From contig JABDLQ010000427.1 of assembly GCA_013002925.1 (NCBI GenBank), forward strand, positions 1-9,683: a stretch of 9,683 bases of DNA, in the 5' to 3' direction. Within the stretch, counting starts at the first letter, position 1. Each line of letters opens with the position of its first letter. Source of the stretch: Gammaproteobacteria bacterium (lineage in GTDB: Bacteria; Pseudomonadota; Gammaproteobacteria; Steroidobacterales; SZUA-146). The notes beneath the pieces were generated by a model. That model made no database searches. It saw nothing but the letters and a program-made list of their open reading frames with translations, and was not told the DNA's origin. Made by a program: the position numbers and the translations under genes. Below, piece after piece: positions 1 through 6,857 of this stretch.

Positions 1-668
1 TTCGGATTTTCGTCCTCAATCACGCGGCCGCCAAACGCGATTGTCCTGCCCCGGTGATCACGAATCGGAAACATGATCCGGTTGCGGAAACGGTCATAGT
101 AACCACTGCCGCTTTCGCGCCGTACAATGAGTCCGGCATCTTCGAGTTTCTGTGGATGGATCGACCTGGCGCCAAAGTGTTCCAGTAGAGCATCCCAGCT
201 TTTGGGCGCAAATCCAACGGCAAACTGTTTTGCAGTTGCGCCGGTCAGCCCGCGGTTTTTCAGATAGTTAATGGCCGTTTCAGACTCGGCCAGGGATTTT
301 TCAAAAAATCGTGTGGCGTCATCAAGCACGTCATAAAGGTCGTGGCTGGGCGGCGCTTTACCACGGCGTTCTTCACGCGGCACTTCCATGCCCAGCTGAC
401 TGGCCAGCTCCTCCACAGCTTCGACAAAGGTGAATTGCTCGTACTCCATTAAAAATCCCAGTGCGGTGCCGTGCGCGCCACAGCCAAAGCAATGGTAAAA
501 CTGTTTGGTCGGGACCACGTGGAATGAGGGAGTTTTTTCGTCATGGAACGGACAGCAGGCTTTGAATTCCCGACCGGCTTTTTTAAGTGGTACGCGATTA
601 CCGATGACTTCAACGATGTCAACACGCGCCATAAGTTCGGAAATAAAGTTTTGCGGAATCATCGGCAT
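1..668 (-). CDS. dnaG: DNA primase DnaG, N-terminal part (cut by window edge)
   Basis: DnaG synthesises the short RNA primers for leading and lagging strands at the replication fork, working with DnaB helicase. I translated the minus strand by hand; about 222 codons are present and the frame runs open off the left edge. The start of the protein aligns closely with E. coli DnaG. It carries the CHC2 zinc-binding domain with ligands C39, H42, C60 and C63 (motifs CCPFH and YHCFGCGAHG), and later the conserved RIMFPIRDHRG and IAFGGRVI segments of the RNA-polymerase domain. The Toprim catalytic acidic residues lie beyond the window. Two in-frame ATGs are possible, at 668 (MPMIPQNF) and 662 (MIPQNF). 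Neither has a strong Shine-Dalgarno. I chose 668 because it is the longer option. The gene lies 29 bp behind the oxygenase gene on the same strand and is probably co-transcribed with it, an unusual upstream neighbour for dnaG. Identity is very secure; only the exact start is uncertain. Confidence 0.96.
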   Translation of the reverse strand, partial: MPMIPQNFISELMARVDIVEVIGNRVPLKKAGREFKACCPFHDEKTPSFHVVPTKQFYHCFGCGAHGTALGFLMEYEQFTFVEAVEELASQLGMEVPREERRGKAPPSHDLYDVLDDATRFFEKSLAESETAINYLKNRGLTGATAKQFAVGFAPKSWDALLEHFGARSIHPQKLEDAGLIVRRESGSGYYDRFRNRIMFPIRDHRGRTIAFGGRVIEDENP

Positions 669-697
669 GGATGCTTGTGTCGGGGAAGCCGCAGGGG

Positions 698-1339
698 TCA
701 GGGGCGCGGAGGCTGTTCAGGAACGGGTGAAAGATTGAGCGCGATTGACACTCGCTCACGATTGCCGCGATGCGGGCGCACCGAATGACGCAGCCAGCTT
801 GGAAACATCACCAGCAGTCCGGCACGCGGCCGAATCGCGACCTGAGACTGCATCGGCTGGTCCTTGGCGTCTTTAAGTACCAGGTTGGAAATGCCCATGT
901 AAGCCAGCGGATAGCGTGGGTCCTCCAGGATCAGTTCGCCACCTCCGGAATCGATCTCGGCACCACCGGGGTCCGGGTAATAAACAGCTGACCAGAAACA
1001 TCCCGGGTGACAGTGTACCTGGTTGGCGTCTCCAGGCTGATTGACGTTGGCCCACATTTCGATGACCCAGTTAAATTGGCGTTTACCGGCTGGTTCGATA
1101 TCGCTCATATGGCCGCCCGCTGTGGCCGCCGCAAACTCAGCGAGAGTCTGGGAAGCCGGCCCCCCCCACTGCGCCATGTTGGTATCGGAGTGCCAGCCAC
1201 CCAGGTTGGAACGGTTGATTCCGGGAGACCGGGCGCGTTCAGCGGCGATGTTTTTCAGTAGCGCGGCATCGAGACGCTCATGATCAGCAGGCGTTGCCTG
1301 CAAGATGGGAGTGGAAAACAGGTCCAGACGTTCAGTCAT
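698..1339 (-). CDS. Putative 2OG-Fe(II) oxygenase (TIGR02466-like family)
   Basis: About 213 residues, probably cytoplasmic, resembling the small bacterial family described as putative 2OG-Fe(II) oxygenases. Such enzymes use iron, O2 and 2-oxoglutarate to hydroxylate a substrate, which is unknown here. Seen in the sequence (numbering from the ATG at 1339): a WANVNQPGDANQVHCHPG segment with H109 and H111, followed by the aromatic WSAVYY strand; a GGELILEDPR turn; and a C-terminal block with FPSWLRHSV (H185) and RERVSIALN. H109 or H111 and H185 are the likely metal ligands and the late arginine the 2OG anchor, by family analogy. The frame can be extended to a GTG at 1366, but the ATG at 1339 has a GAGAG Shine-Dalgarno 8 nt upstream and is preferred. 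It is placed directly before dnaG with a 29-bp gap, and an FNR-like palindrome lies upstream. The family assignment is fairly good; the substrate is not predictable. Confidence 0.82.
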   Translation of the reverse strand: MTERLDLFSTPILQATPADHERLDAALLKNIAAERARSPGINRSNLGGWHSDTNMAQWGGPASQTLAEFAAATAGGHMSDIEPAGKRQFNWVIEMWANVNQPGDANQVHCHPGCFWSAVYYPDPGGAEIDSGGGELILEDPRYPLAYMGISNLVLKDAKDQPMQSQVAIRPRAGLLVMFPSWLRHSVRPHRGNRERVSIALNLSPVPEQPPRP

Positions 1340-1374
1340 TGCTGGGACTCTCACTTGGGCTGCCACAAATTACC

Positions 1375-1403
1375 AAACTAACGGTTGGCTTGACCGGAAT
1401 CAA
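1375..1403 (-). promoter_or_regulatory. Candidate promoter for the oxygenase-dnaG unit
   Basis: Reading the minus strand, a TTGATT -35-like hexamer (1403-1398) is separated by 17 bp from a TAGTTT -10-like hexamer (1380-1375). Transcription would begin near 1368, about 28 nt before the preferred ATG at 1339. The -10 match is poor (3 of 6), so this rests mainly on position and spacing. If correct, it also drives dnaG. Confidence 0.3.
1390..1403. promoter_or_regulatory. FNR/Anr-type binding-site candidate
   Basis: The 14-bp palindrome TTGAC-CGGA-ATCAA matches the FNR/Anr consensus TTGAT-N4-ATCAA at 9 of 10 defined positions. It lies about 50 bp upstream of the oxygenase ATG and overlaps the candidate -35 of that gene. 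A site over the -35 would fit repression when the regulator is active, that is, at low oxygen. No FNR gene is in the window, so this is a motif match only. Confidence 0.4.
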
Positions 1404-1861
1404 GGGTCCGGAATAGCGCTGCATGCAGGCAAGGCAAACAACGCAACAAAACCTGCTGAGGCTTCGCGCGCGAAAAGATCACGCGCAGGATGTTTTCAGC
1501 CCGGCGCATCGCGATAACGGAATGTTGCCCGCCCTCGGTTACCGTATTTTGCGATGCTCCTGCGCCGCTGCACCTTGTTGTGACCAGTAATGACGCAGAG
1601 CAGGCGAGTGGTGATTTGAGACTGCGCCGATGGACCACCGGGCAAACAGGTAGCAGGACAATATCAGATCTTGTGTCATCATAAACAGGGCTCTGTTGTA
1701 AATACATGGTGGTGTACCGGTCACAGATTTGACAGTAGTATAGTGCAGAGCAAACGAAGCGGGTGAGTTGGCGCCAGTGTGATTCGATATGGTGATACCT
1801 GCAGCCATGGCCGAGCGGCGTTAAACAGTGCGCCTGGAAATATAAGAACAAGCAACAATCG

Positions 1862-3628
1862 ATGTCGCAACGACTCGCCGGATTGTTTTCGGAGCTGCGG
1901 CGACGGCGTGTCTTACGTAGTGGCGCAATTTATATCGCAATCGCCTGGGTTTTGATCCAGGTCGCCACGACCACCTTGCCTATCTTTGAAATCAGTGACG
2001 CTTACACCCGTTATTTTACCATTGCATTAATTGCAGGTTTTCCGATTGCTGTGTTTTTGTCCTGGGTGTTTGATATTGATGCCGGTTCTATTATCCATAA
2101 AACGGCGCCGCTCGATACAGCCCCAACCGGGCAGACTGTGGCAATTCCACACGGACACGACCTGGATGCTGCTGAGATACCGGCGCGCTCCATTGCCGTT
2201 ATGCCATTTGCCAATGTTGGCAATGACCCGGAGAACGAATTCTTCAGTGACGGCATCTCCGAAGAATTACTGAATCTGTTAGCCAAATCGCGTGATATCA
2301 AAGTCGCCGCACGCACCTCTTGTTTTGCGTTAAAGAACAGCACCGACGATGTGCGCACGATTGGTCAGAGACTGGGTGTCCGCCACGTACTGGAAGGAGG
2401 TGTGCGGCGGGCGGCTGAACGTGTGCGCATTACTGCTCAGCTAATTGATGTGGTGACGGGTTATCACCTGTGGTCCAGTAGTTTTGACCGCGATATGGAC
2501 GATATTTTTGCTCTCCAGGATGAAATTGCTGCATCCATAGTGCAGGCGCTGAAAATCACTCTGGACGAAAGTTTGGGTGAGGAAGTGCCGTTGCGTACCT
2601 CCGTACCGACCGAAGACATGGAAGCGTACCAGCTGTATTTGCGCGGTCTTTATCTGTGGCAGCGACGTGGCGAAACTGCGATTCGCGGTGCGATCACCGC
2701 GTTGTCTCGGGCAGTGGAACAAGACCCGGCGTTTGCCGAGGCAACGGCACTGCTGGCCACCGCGCAGGCTGCATTGCACGAGTACAGTGGCGAAGAGCGC
2801 GAGGACGGGTTTGCAATCGCCGAACCACTGGCCCGCAAGGCGATGCAGCTTGACCCGGCACTGGGCGCGCCCCATGCGGTACTTGGCTATATTGGTTTGC
2901 GGCGCTGGGACTGGGAAAGCGCCGTCACTCATTTGGGTGAGGCTTTGAAGCGCGAACCAAATGCTGCTCTCACGCATCAGTGGTACTCAAACCTGCTGAA
3001 TGATCTTGCTTATCAGCAGGACGCATTGCGACATGCAGAAATGGCCTACGCGGCCGATCGTCTGTCTCCTCAGGCCAACAATATACTCGCACTGAACTAT
3101 GCGTTGCTGGGACGTAATGCGGATGCACAGCAGCATGCGGCGGCCGCCAGGGAGTTTGGTTTGGGTGGTGCAGTGCCGGATTTCGTCGATTATTTCGTGT
3201 ATTTGCGCAACCGGGACTATGCCCATGCCGTGTCCACCATGGTGGCCTCCTTAAAACGGTCCGGGCGGGAATCGACCTGGGTGGAACCAGTGGTTGATGC
3301 GATCGCAGATACTACCAAAGTCGATCAGGCCTGCCGTGTTTTGCACGCAGCACACGAAGCTGACACGATCACAACCGGAATGGCAATTATGCAGTTTATT
3401 CTGTTGCAGCAGGCACGCCCGGCATTCGATCTTGCCGAGACCCAACTCGAAGATCATTCGCTGATTCATTTGTGGTTTTTCCTGCCCGAAGCTGCACCGC
3501 TCAGGAAGCACCCGCGCTTCGGGCAATTGATTGAACGCATGGGTATCAGGGAGTATTGGCAGCGAGCAGGCTGGCCTGATGCGATCGATTTAAAGGAATT
3601 GCAGCAAAGCAATCCGGGCAACGGTTAA
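1862..3628 (+). CDS. Membrane-anchored TolB-like / TPR repeat protein
   Basis: 588 residues. The short basic N-terminus (ELRRRRVLRS) precedes two predicted membrane helices at about 20-41 and 51-71 (ending SWVFDI). A linker follows, then a TolB-like/FlgO-like domain at about 108-232. This contains RSIAVMPFANVG, FFSDGISEELLNLLA, GVRHVLEGGVRR and YHLWSSSFDRD, all typical of this domain in bacterial sensor-like proteins. From about 252 to the end come alpha-helical TPR-like repeats (for example 254-290, 317-335, 336-367, 373-402). Related proteins often carry a CadC-like DNA-binding domain, a cyclase or a kinase domain at the N-terminus. Here there is none, only the membrane hairpin, so output may be through protein-protein contact. 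The role is unknown; a scaffold or envelope sensing protein is my inference. The ATG at 1862 has no strong Shine-Dalgarno. The gene is monocistronic: its nearest downstream neighbour starts 204 bp later behind its own promoter candidate. Confidence 0.85.
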   Translation: MSQRLAGLFSELRRRRVLRSGAIYIAIAWVLIQVATTTLPIFEISDAYTRYFTIALIAGFPIAVFLSWVFDIDAGSIIHKTAPLDTAPTGQTVAIPHGHDLDAAEIPARSIAVMPFANVGNDPENEFFSDGISEELLNLLAKSRDIKVAARTSCFALKNSTDDVRTIGQRLGVRHVLEGGVRRAAERVRITAQLIDVVTGYHLWSSSFDRDMDDIFALQDEIAASIVQALKITLDESLGEEVPLRTSVPTEDMEAYQLYLRGLYLWQRRGETAIRGAITALSRAVEQDPAFAEATALLATAQAALHEYSGEEREDGFAIAEPLARKAMQLDPALGAPHAVLGYIGLRRWDWESAVTHLGEALKREPNAALTHQWYSNLLNDLAYQQDALRHAEMAYAADRLSPQANNILALNYALLGRNADAQQHAAAAREFGLGGAVPDFVDYFVYLRNRDYAHAVSTMVASLKRSGRESTWVEPVVDAIADTTKVDQACRVLHAAHEADTITTGMAIMQFILLQQARPAFDLAETQLEDHSLIHLWFFLPEAAPLRKHPRFGQLIERMGIREYWQRAGWPDAIDLKELQQSNPGNG

Positions 3629-3744
3629 CATAAGGGCAGCTCGCCACTCACACCGTCCCTTGCTGATGATGCGGTGGTCGCCAGGCTGCGCTCGGCAAGA
3701 TGTGCGGCTATCTGAATCCGGTGGCCCGCATGGATTTTTGCTGC

Positions 3745-3779
3745 GCGACCTGGTCGCAATACCGACCGATTATTGGTCG
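3745..3779. promoter_or_regulatory. Paired GACC/GGTC palindromes, operator candidate
   Basis: Two inverted repeats share the same core. The first is a perfect 13-bp palindrome, GCGACC-T-GGTCGC (3745-3757). The second is CGACC-N7-GGTCG (3763-3767 and 3775-3779). Their centres lie 20 bp apart, close to two helical turns, and the second overlaps the -35 of the candidate aminotransferase promoter. This arrangement is what a dimeric repressor binding co-operatively would need. No cognate regulator is identifiable in the window. Confidence 0.4.
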
Positions 3780-3801
3780 TCCGTGCAACTTGCCATATAC
3801 T
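3773..3801 (+). promoter_or_regulatory. Sigma70-type promoter candidate for the aminotransferase gene
   Basis: A TATACT -10 hexamer (3796-3801, 5 of 6 matches to consensus) lies 17 bp after a TTGGTC -35 (3773-3778, TTG conserved). Transcription would start near 3808, about 25 nt before the ATG at 3833. The weak -35 sits inside a palindrome, suggesting regulated rather than constitutive expression. Confidence 0.5.
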
Positions 3802-3832
3802 GAATTCTGTACTCGGTTAGAGAGTAAGGGCT

Positions 3833-5122
3833 ATGCAACGTGCAAATTCTCCGGATCACTCACCCTCAATTTTTGAACGCGCAGATCGGGTACTCCCCGG
3901 TGGTGGATTTGGCAACTTCGATCCGGGAATTTTTATCGCACGAGGTAAGGGCAGCCGGGTGTGGGATACCGAGGGCAAAGAATATGTCGATTTTTTGATT
4001 GGCTCTGGTCCCATGTTGATTGGTCACTGTCATCCGGAAGTGGTGGAGGTGGTCAATCGTCAGATGCAATCTGGCCAGACCTTTTTTGCCAACAACCCGC
4101 AAGGGCTGGAACTGGCCGAAGAAATCGTGACCAGTGTGGCATGCGCTGAGCAGGTCAGGTTTGTCAGCACGGGGGGCGAGGCCGACATGTACGCGATGCG
4201 TTTGGCACGCGCGTTTACCGGGCGCGACAAAATCATGAAGTTCGAAGGTGGTTACCATGGCATGTCGGGCGAGGCACTGATGAGCCTGTTTCCGACCGCA
4301 CCGGCCGATTATCCAAATGCCATACCGGACAGTGCCGGAATCCCGGCCAGTGTGCGCGACAATATGCTGATTGCACCTTATAACGACTGCGCCTACGCAC
4401 TGGACCTTATAGAAAAACACGCCCAGGATATCGCCTGTGTGATTGTGGAGCCTTTACAACGCATTGTGCCACCGGCCCCCGGTTTTCTCGAAGCGCTGCG
4501 CCAGGCTACCCATGAGCATGGCATAGTGCTGATTTTTGATGAAGTTGTCACCGGTTATCGTCTGGCCTATGGCGGTGCACAGGAACACTACAAGGTGGTA
4601 CCTGACCTGTGCACACTGGGAAAAATCATCGGTGGTGGCCTGCCGCTGGCGGCCGTCGCCGGCAGACCGGACATCATGGTGCATTTTGACAAGATCAAAG
4701 CCGGAGCCGATAAATTTACTTTGCAAATTGGCACGCTGAGCGGTAATCCGCTGGCCTCTGCAGCAGGTCTGAAAACCATGGAAATCTTACGCCGGCCCGG
4801 TGTTTACGAAAAAATTCGTGCCCATGGCCACACAATAATCGCGGCGTTGCAAGAGCATCTGTCAGCAGCGGGGGTGCCGCACCAGGTAGTGGGTGACCCG
4901 GTATTGTTTGACGTGGTGTTCACGGACTCTCCGGTGGTGGACTACCGTGGCAGTATCAGTGGAGATGCGTCACTGGAGCAGCGCTTTAACCAGTTAATGC
5001 GAGAGCAGGGCGTCTTGAAACCGGCGACCAAGTTTTACGTGTCCCTGGCATTGACCGCCAACGATATGGATCAAACACTGGCCGCGATAAAATACAGTGC
5101 GGAGCATCTACTGTCCGGTTGA
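3833..5122 (+). CDS. Class III PLP-dependent aminotransferase (GSA aminomutase-like)
   Basis: 429 residues, full length for class III (fold type I) aminotransferases. These PLP enzymes move an amino group between an amine or amino acid and a keto acid or aldehyde. Visible landmarks: VWDTEGKEYVDF near 43-54, the HPEV segment at 67-70, the phosphate-binding STGGEA at 112-117, GGYHG at 139-143 with the ring-stacking Y141, FDEVVTGYR at 235-243 with cofactor-contacting D236, and the Schiff-base lysine K264 in LGKIIGGGLPL. The layout most resembles glutamate-1-semialdehyde 2,1-aminomutase and its relatives. However, the GGVNSPVR signature at the start of true HemL is replaced by LPGGGFGNFDPG, so I do not call it hemL. 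It is probably a transaminase or aminomutase of unknown substrate. The ATG at 3833 has GAGAG 8 nt upstream. It has its own promoter candidate and no co-directional partner within 300 bp. Confidence 0.92.
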   Translation: MQRANSPDHSPSIFERADRVLPGGGFGNFDPGIFIARGKGSRVWDTEGKEYVDFLIGSGPMLIGHCHPEVVEVVNRQMQSGQTFFANNPQGLELAEEIVTSVACAEQVRFVSTGGEADMYAMRLARAFTGRDKIMKFEGGYHGMSGEALMSLFPTAPADYPNAIPDSAGIPASVRDNMLIAPYNDCAYALDLIEKHAQDIACVIVEPLQRIVPPAPGFLEALRQATHEHGIVLIFDEVVTGYRLAYGGAQEHYKVVPDLCTLGKIIGGGLPLAAVAGRPDIMVHFDKIKAGADKFTLQIGTLSGNPLASAAGLKTMEILRRPGVYEKIRAHGHTIIAALQEHLSAAGVPHQVVGDPVLFDVVFTDSPVVDYRGSISGDASLEQRFNQLMREQGVLKPATKFYVSLALTANDMDQTLAAIKYSAEHLLSG

Positions 5123-5495
5123 CCGTCACAGCCCCAGTTAAACAATTCGACCGTGTTGCACGTCGATGACGCGTATACGAGTCTGAATGTTGTCGCCCGC
5201 AGGGTGCCGGGACGAGAGGATTCAAGATCTGCAAAATAATCACACGCCAACCTGGCGCACTTTGCAAAGGCGGTTGCCAAATCGTTGAACAGTCAGCTGG
5301 CCGCTATCGTAATCGTTAAATTCCAGAAGAAAGACTCATAAGTGCCGGGCGTCGTGACCACCGGCGCCGCACCAATCCTGAACGGCGATATGCCAGCCCT
5401 GGCCATCGTTCAGACCCGGCAAGATGATGCGGCGGCAACGGCTGTCGTTAAACGGTAGAATAGCGACTCTGCAGCGATCAGTTACCAGGTGCATT
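5123..5495. other. 373-bp spacer between aminotransferase and hydrolase genes
   Basis: No gene is supported here. There is no clear stem plus T-run terminator after the aminotransferase stop. Short frames on the minus strand (within 4986-5280) overlap the end of the aminotransferase and show no motif. Near the right end a TAGAAT hexamer (5456-5461, 5 of 6 to the -10 consensus) lies 34 nt before the preferred hydrolase start, but without a good -35. If the frame is extended, the first 24 codons of a longer hydrolase version (start 5424) would lie in this spacer. Confidence 0.55.
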
Positions 5496-6257
5496 ATGGG
5501 GAGGTCAGGTCCCGGTTCGGGTAAAACTATACTGTTAGTTGGTATTGTTGTCGTTTCCGTTTTTCTGAATATCGTGTTTTTCCATTATGGGAAACGTTTT
5601 TACCGCGAGCATGCGCTGGTGCGTCTTGATCCTCTGGGGTTGAGTTATTTTTCGTCGGAAGATGGAGTCGTGCCCGCACACCGCCAGCACACCGTCGTAC
5701 TCTACGGCGACTCCCGGATCGTTGACTGGTCAGTGCCCAAGGTTGCCGGGACCGTCTTTGTAAACCGCGGCGTGCATTCACAAACCACCGCCCAGCTTTT
5801 CCATCGTTACGCCGCACATGTCGTGCCGTTGCAGCCTGATGTAGTTGTGGTGCAAGCCGGTGTGAATGACTTGAAAGCGTTGGCGGTATTTCCCGAGCTT
5901 TACTCATTCCTGGTGGCCCAGTGTATCGGGAATATAAATCGTATTGTCGACACTGCCACGCGGCACCATGCGCAGGTGATCATCACGACAATTTTTCCTG
6001 TCGGGCGGCCACCGTGGTACAAAAAACCGTTCTGGTCCCCGGCGATCGCCCGCGCGGTCCGAGAGGTGAACGAGCACATACGCTCCCTGCAGCGTACCGA
6101 TGTGATGGTCCTGGATGCCTGGACCTTGCTGGCCGATGAGCACGGTCTGTTGCAGGACCGCTTTGCTCCAGATGAGTTGCATTTGAACGCCGCCGGGTAT
6201 GACGAACTTAATCGCGGCATGGTGAAGCTGTTGATGCCCGGGGAAAGCAGACCGTAA
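5496..6257 (+). CDS. Membrane-anchored SGNH/GDSL-family hydrolase
   Basis: SGNH enzymes are serine esterases or acyl hydrolases acting on lipids, O-acetylated glycans or similar esters. Numbering from the ATG at 5496 gives 253 residues. A short basic N-terminus precedes one hydrophobic segment at about 11-30 that lacks an obvious cleavage site, so the protein is probably anchored in the inner membrane with the catalytic domain in the periplasm. All four blocks are visible: LYGDSR (nucleophile S73), NRGVHS (G92), AGVNDL (N124) and the C-terminal DELH (D226, H229). The frame is open back to an ATG at 5424 (277 residues). I prefer 5496 because it places the basic residues directly before the membrane segment and follows a TAGAAT -10-like hexamer at 5456-5461 and a short AGG Shine-Dalgarno. 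It is not clearly in an operon. The substrate cannot be told; family membership is firm. Confidence 0.87.
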   Translation: MGRSGPGSGKTILLVGIVVVSVFLNIVFFHYGKRFYREHALVRLDPLGLSYFSSEDGVVPAHRQHTVVLYGDSRIVDWSVPKVAGTVFVNRGVHSQTTAQLFHRYAAHVVPLQPDVVVVQAGVNDLKALAVFPELYSFLVAQCIGNINRIVDTATRHHAQVIITTIFPVGRPPWYKKPFWSPAIARAVREVNEHIRSLQRTDVMVLDAWTLLADEHGLLQDRFAPDELHLNAAGYDELNRGMVKLLMPGESRP

Positions 6258-6573
6258 GGACCTGGAGTCATGCTCCCCGACCGCAGGTCAGGCAGATCCA
6301 GGCCACGTGGCAATGAGCTCAGGCGTTATGGTAAAACGCAGAAAGCTGAGGTCATTGCGGCAAGTTCAAAGACCCGGTATTCCTGGTCAGGTTGCCGTGG
6401 CGTTATCCCGGGAGGCCTCACGATAGCGCTGGCAGATTGTCACGCCCTGCGGCACGCGATAACGTTCCGTGCCGGTGGTCCTGGCGCCCGTGCGACCGGT
6501 GCCAGCCGGTCAATCGGTTTGAATGAGACCGGGCATTGTGTGTACGGCGGGTGCCGGGCTGCGACCGCTGAAT
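6258..6573. other. 316-bp convergent spacer
   Basis: This lies between the ends of the rightward hydrolase gene and the leftward small membrane protein gene, so terminators for both are expected. The visible structures are a 6-bp stem GACCGG/CCGGTC with a 6-nt loop (6494-6511) and an imperfect repeat GACCTG/CAGGTC (6259-6264 and 6284-6289) enclosing GGAG/CTCC. Neither is followed by a convincing T-run. A 112-codon plus-strand frame (6270-6608) reads low-complexity Gly/Ala/Arg-rich sequence without motifs, and I treat it as non-coding. Confidence 0.5.
6494..6511. terminator. Weak hairpin, possible terminator
   Basis: A stem GACCGG/CCGGTC closes a 6-nt loop TGCCAG and is followed on the plus strand by AATCGGTTT. 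The stem is GC-rich but the T-run is only three bases, so intrinsic termination would be weak. It lies in the spacer between convergent genes, where a terminator is expected. Confidence 0.22.
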
Positions 6574-6714
6574 CTACTGGCCGAGTTGTCCCAGCAATGT
6601 GTACATGAGATAACCCAACAGACCCACCAGCGCTAATCCGCCAACGAACATGCCGACGCCACGGGCAATTTGTCTCACTGTTCTTCTTAGTTCTTCTTTA
6701 TTTTGGTCAGACAT
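6574..6714 (-). CDS. 46-residue single-pass membrane protein
   Basis: Starting at the ATG at 6714, the product begins MSDQNKEELRRTVRQIARG, a charged amphipathic stretch. One hydrophobic segment of about 21 residues follows (roughly residues 20-41, GMFVGGLALVGLLGY in the middle), and it ends LLGQLGQ. This hydrophilic-then-hydrophobic layout is what a real small membrane protein shows, and it sits in a convergent position that would otherwise be empty. The frame is open upstream to an ATG at 6771 and a TTG at 6780, but those extra codons look unlike protein and contain the likely promoter. No Shine-Dalgarno precedes 6714. A -10-like hexamer ends 7 nt before the ATG, suggesting a leaderless mRNA. 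Function unknown. It lies 292 bp beyond the end of yqeY on the same strand and is probably transcribed separately. Confidence 0.6.
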   Translation of the reverse strand: MSDQNKEELRRTVRQIARGVGMFVGGLALVGLLGYLMYTLLGQLGQ

Positions 6715-6721
6715 GATCAAC

Positions 6722-6751
6722 ACGATACAGTGGACGCGCCGGTACTGTAAA
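6722..6751 (-). promoter_or_regulatory. Promoter candidate for the small membrane protein gene
   Basis: On the minus strand TTTACA (6751-6746, 5 of 6 to the -35 consensus) is followed after 18 bp by TATCGT (6727-6722, 4 of 6 to the -10 consensus). The -10 ends 7 nt before the ATG at 6714, so the first transcribed base would fall at or next to the A of the start codon. Confidence 0.4.
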
Positions 6752-6814
6752 GCGTCAACAGGCGTCTTCATCGGAACCAACCTGGCTGATCTGCGGCCAA
6801 GTCCCGGGTCAGGT

Positions 6815-6857
6815 CGGTGGCTGGTCGATGGTCAAGAGTTGTGCCGGTGGCTGGTCG
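6815..6857 (+). repeat. 13-bp direct repeat, two copies
   Basis: CGGTGGCTGGTCG occurs at 6815-6827 and again at 6845-6857, with a 30-bp period. Both copies are exact. The second copy overlaps the end of a tRNA T-arm-like sequence (6852-6876, minus strand). The repeats lie in a stretch without genes between yqeY and the small membrane protein gene. Confidence 0.7.

Larger units (their letters stand above)
1340..1861. other. 522-bp divergent intergenic spacer
   Basis: This spacer separates the leftward oxygenase/dnaG pair from the rightward TolB-like/TPR gene, so it should hold promoters in both directions. On the minus side I see an FNR-like box at 1390-1403 and a weak promoter candidate at 1375-1403. 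On the plus side a TATAAG hexamer at 1841-1846 lies 15 nt before the TPR start but has no good -35, and a perfect TTGACA at 1729-1734 has no convincing -10 at the right distance. An open frame of 157 codons exists on the minus strand (1378-1851). Its translation is rich in Cys, His and Arg with no recognisable motif, so I treat it as non-coding. No tRNA or other structured RNA was recognised. Confidence 0.6.

Noticed and set aside
1729..1734. Perfect TTGACA as a -35 element for the TolB-like/TPR gene
   Set aside because: No -10-like hexamer lies 16-18 bp downstream; the sequence at 1752-1757 is AAACGA.
1378..1851. 157-codon minus-strand open frame upstream of the oxygenase gene
   Set aside because: The translation is rich in Cys, His, Arg and Ser with no motif or membrane pattern, it fills the only promoter space for two divergent genes, and a second overlapping frame is also open there.
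5071..5280. Minus-strand open frames overlapping the end of the aminotransferase gene, considered as a decayed gene
   Set aside because: Two overlapping frames are open but neither shows a recognisable family, and much of the length is antisense to a secure gene.
6270..6608. 112-codon plus-strand open frame after the hydrolase gene
   Set aside because: Low-complexity Gly/Ala/Arg-rich translation with no motif, and it overlaps the end of the better supported small membrane protein gene.
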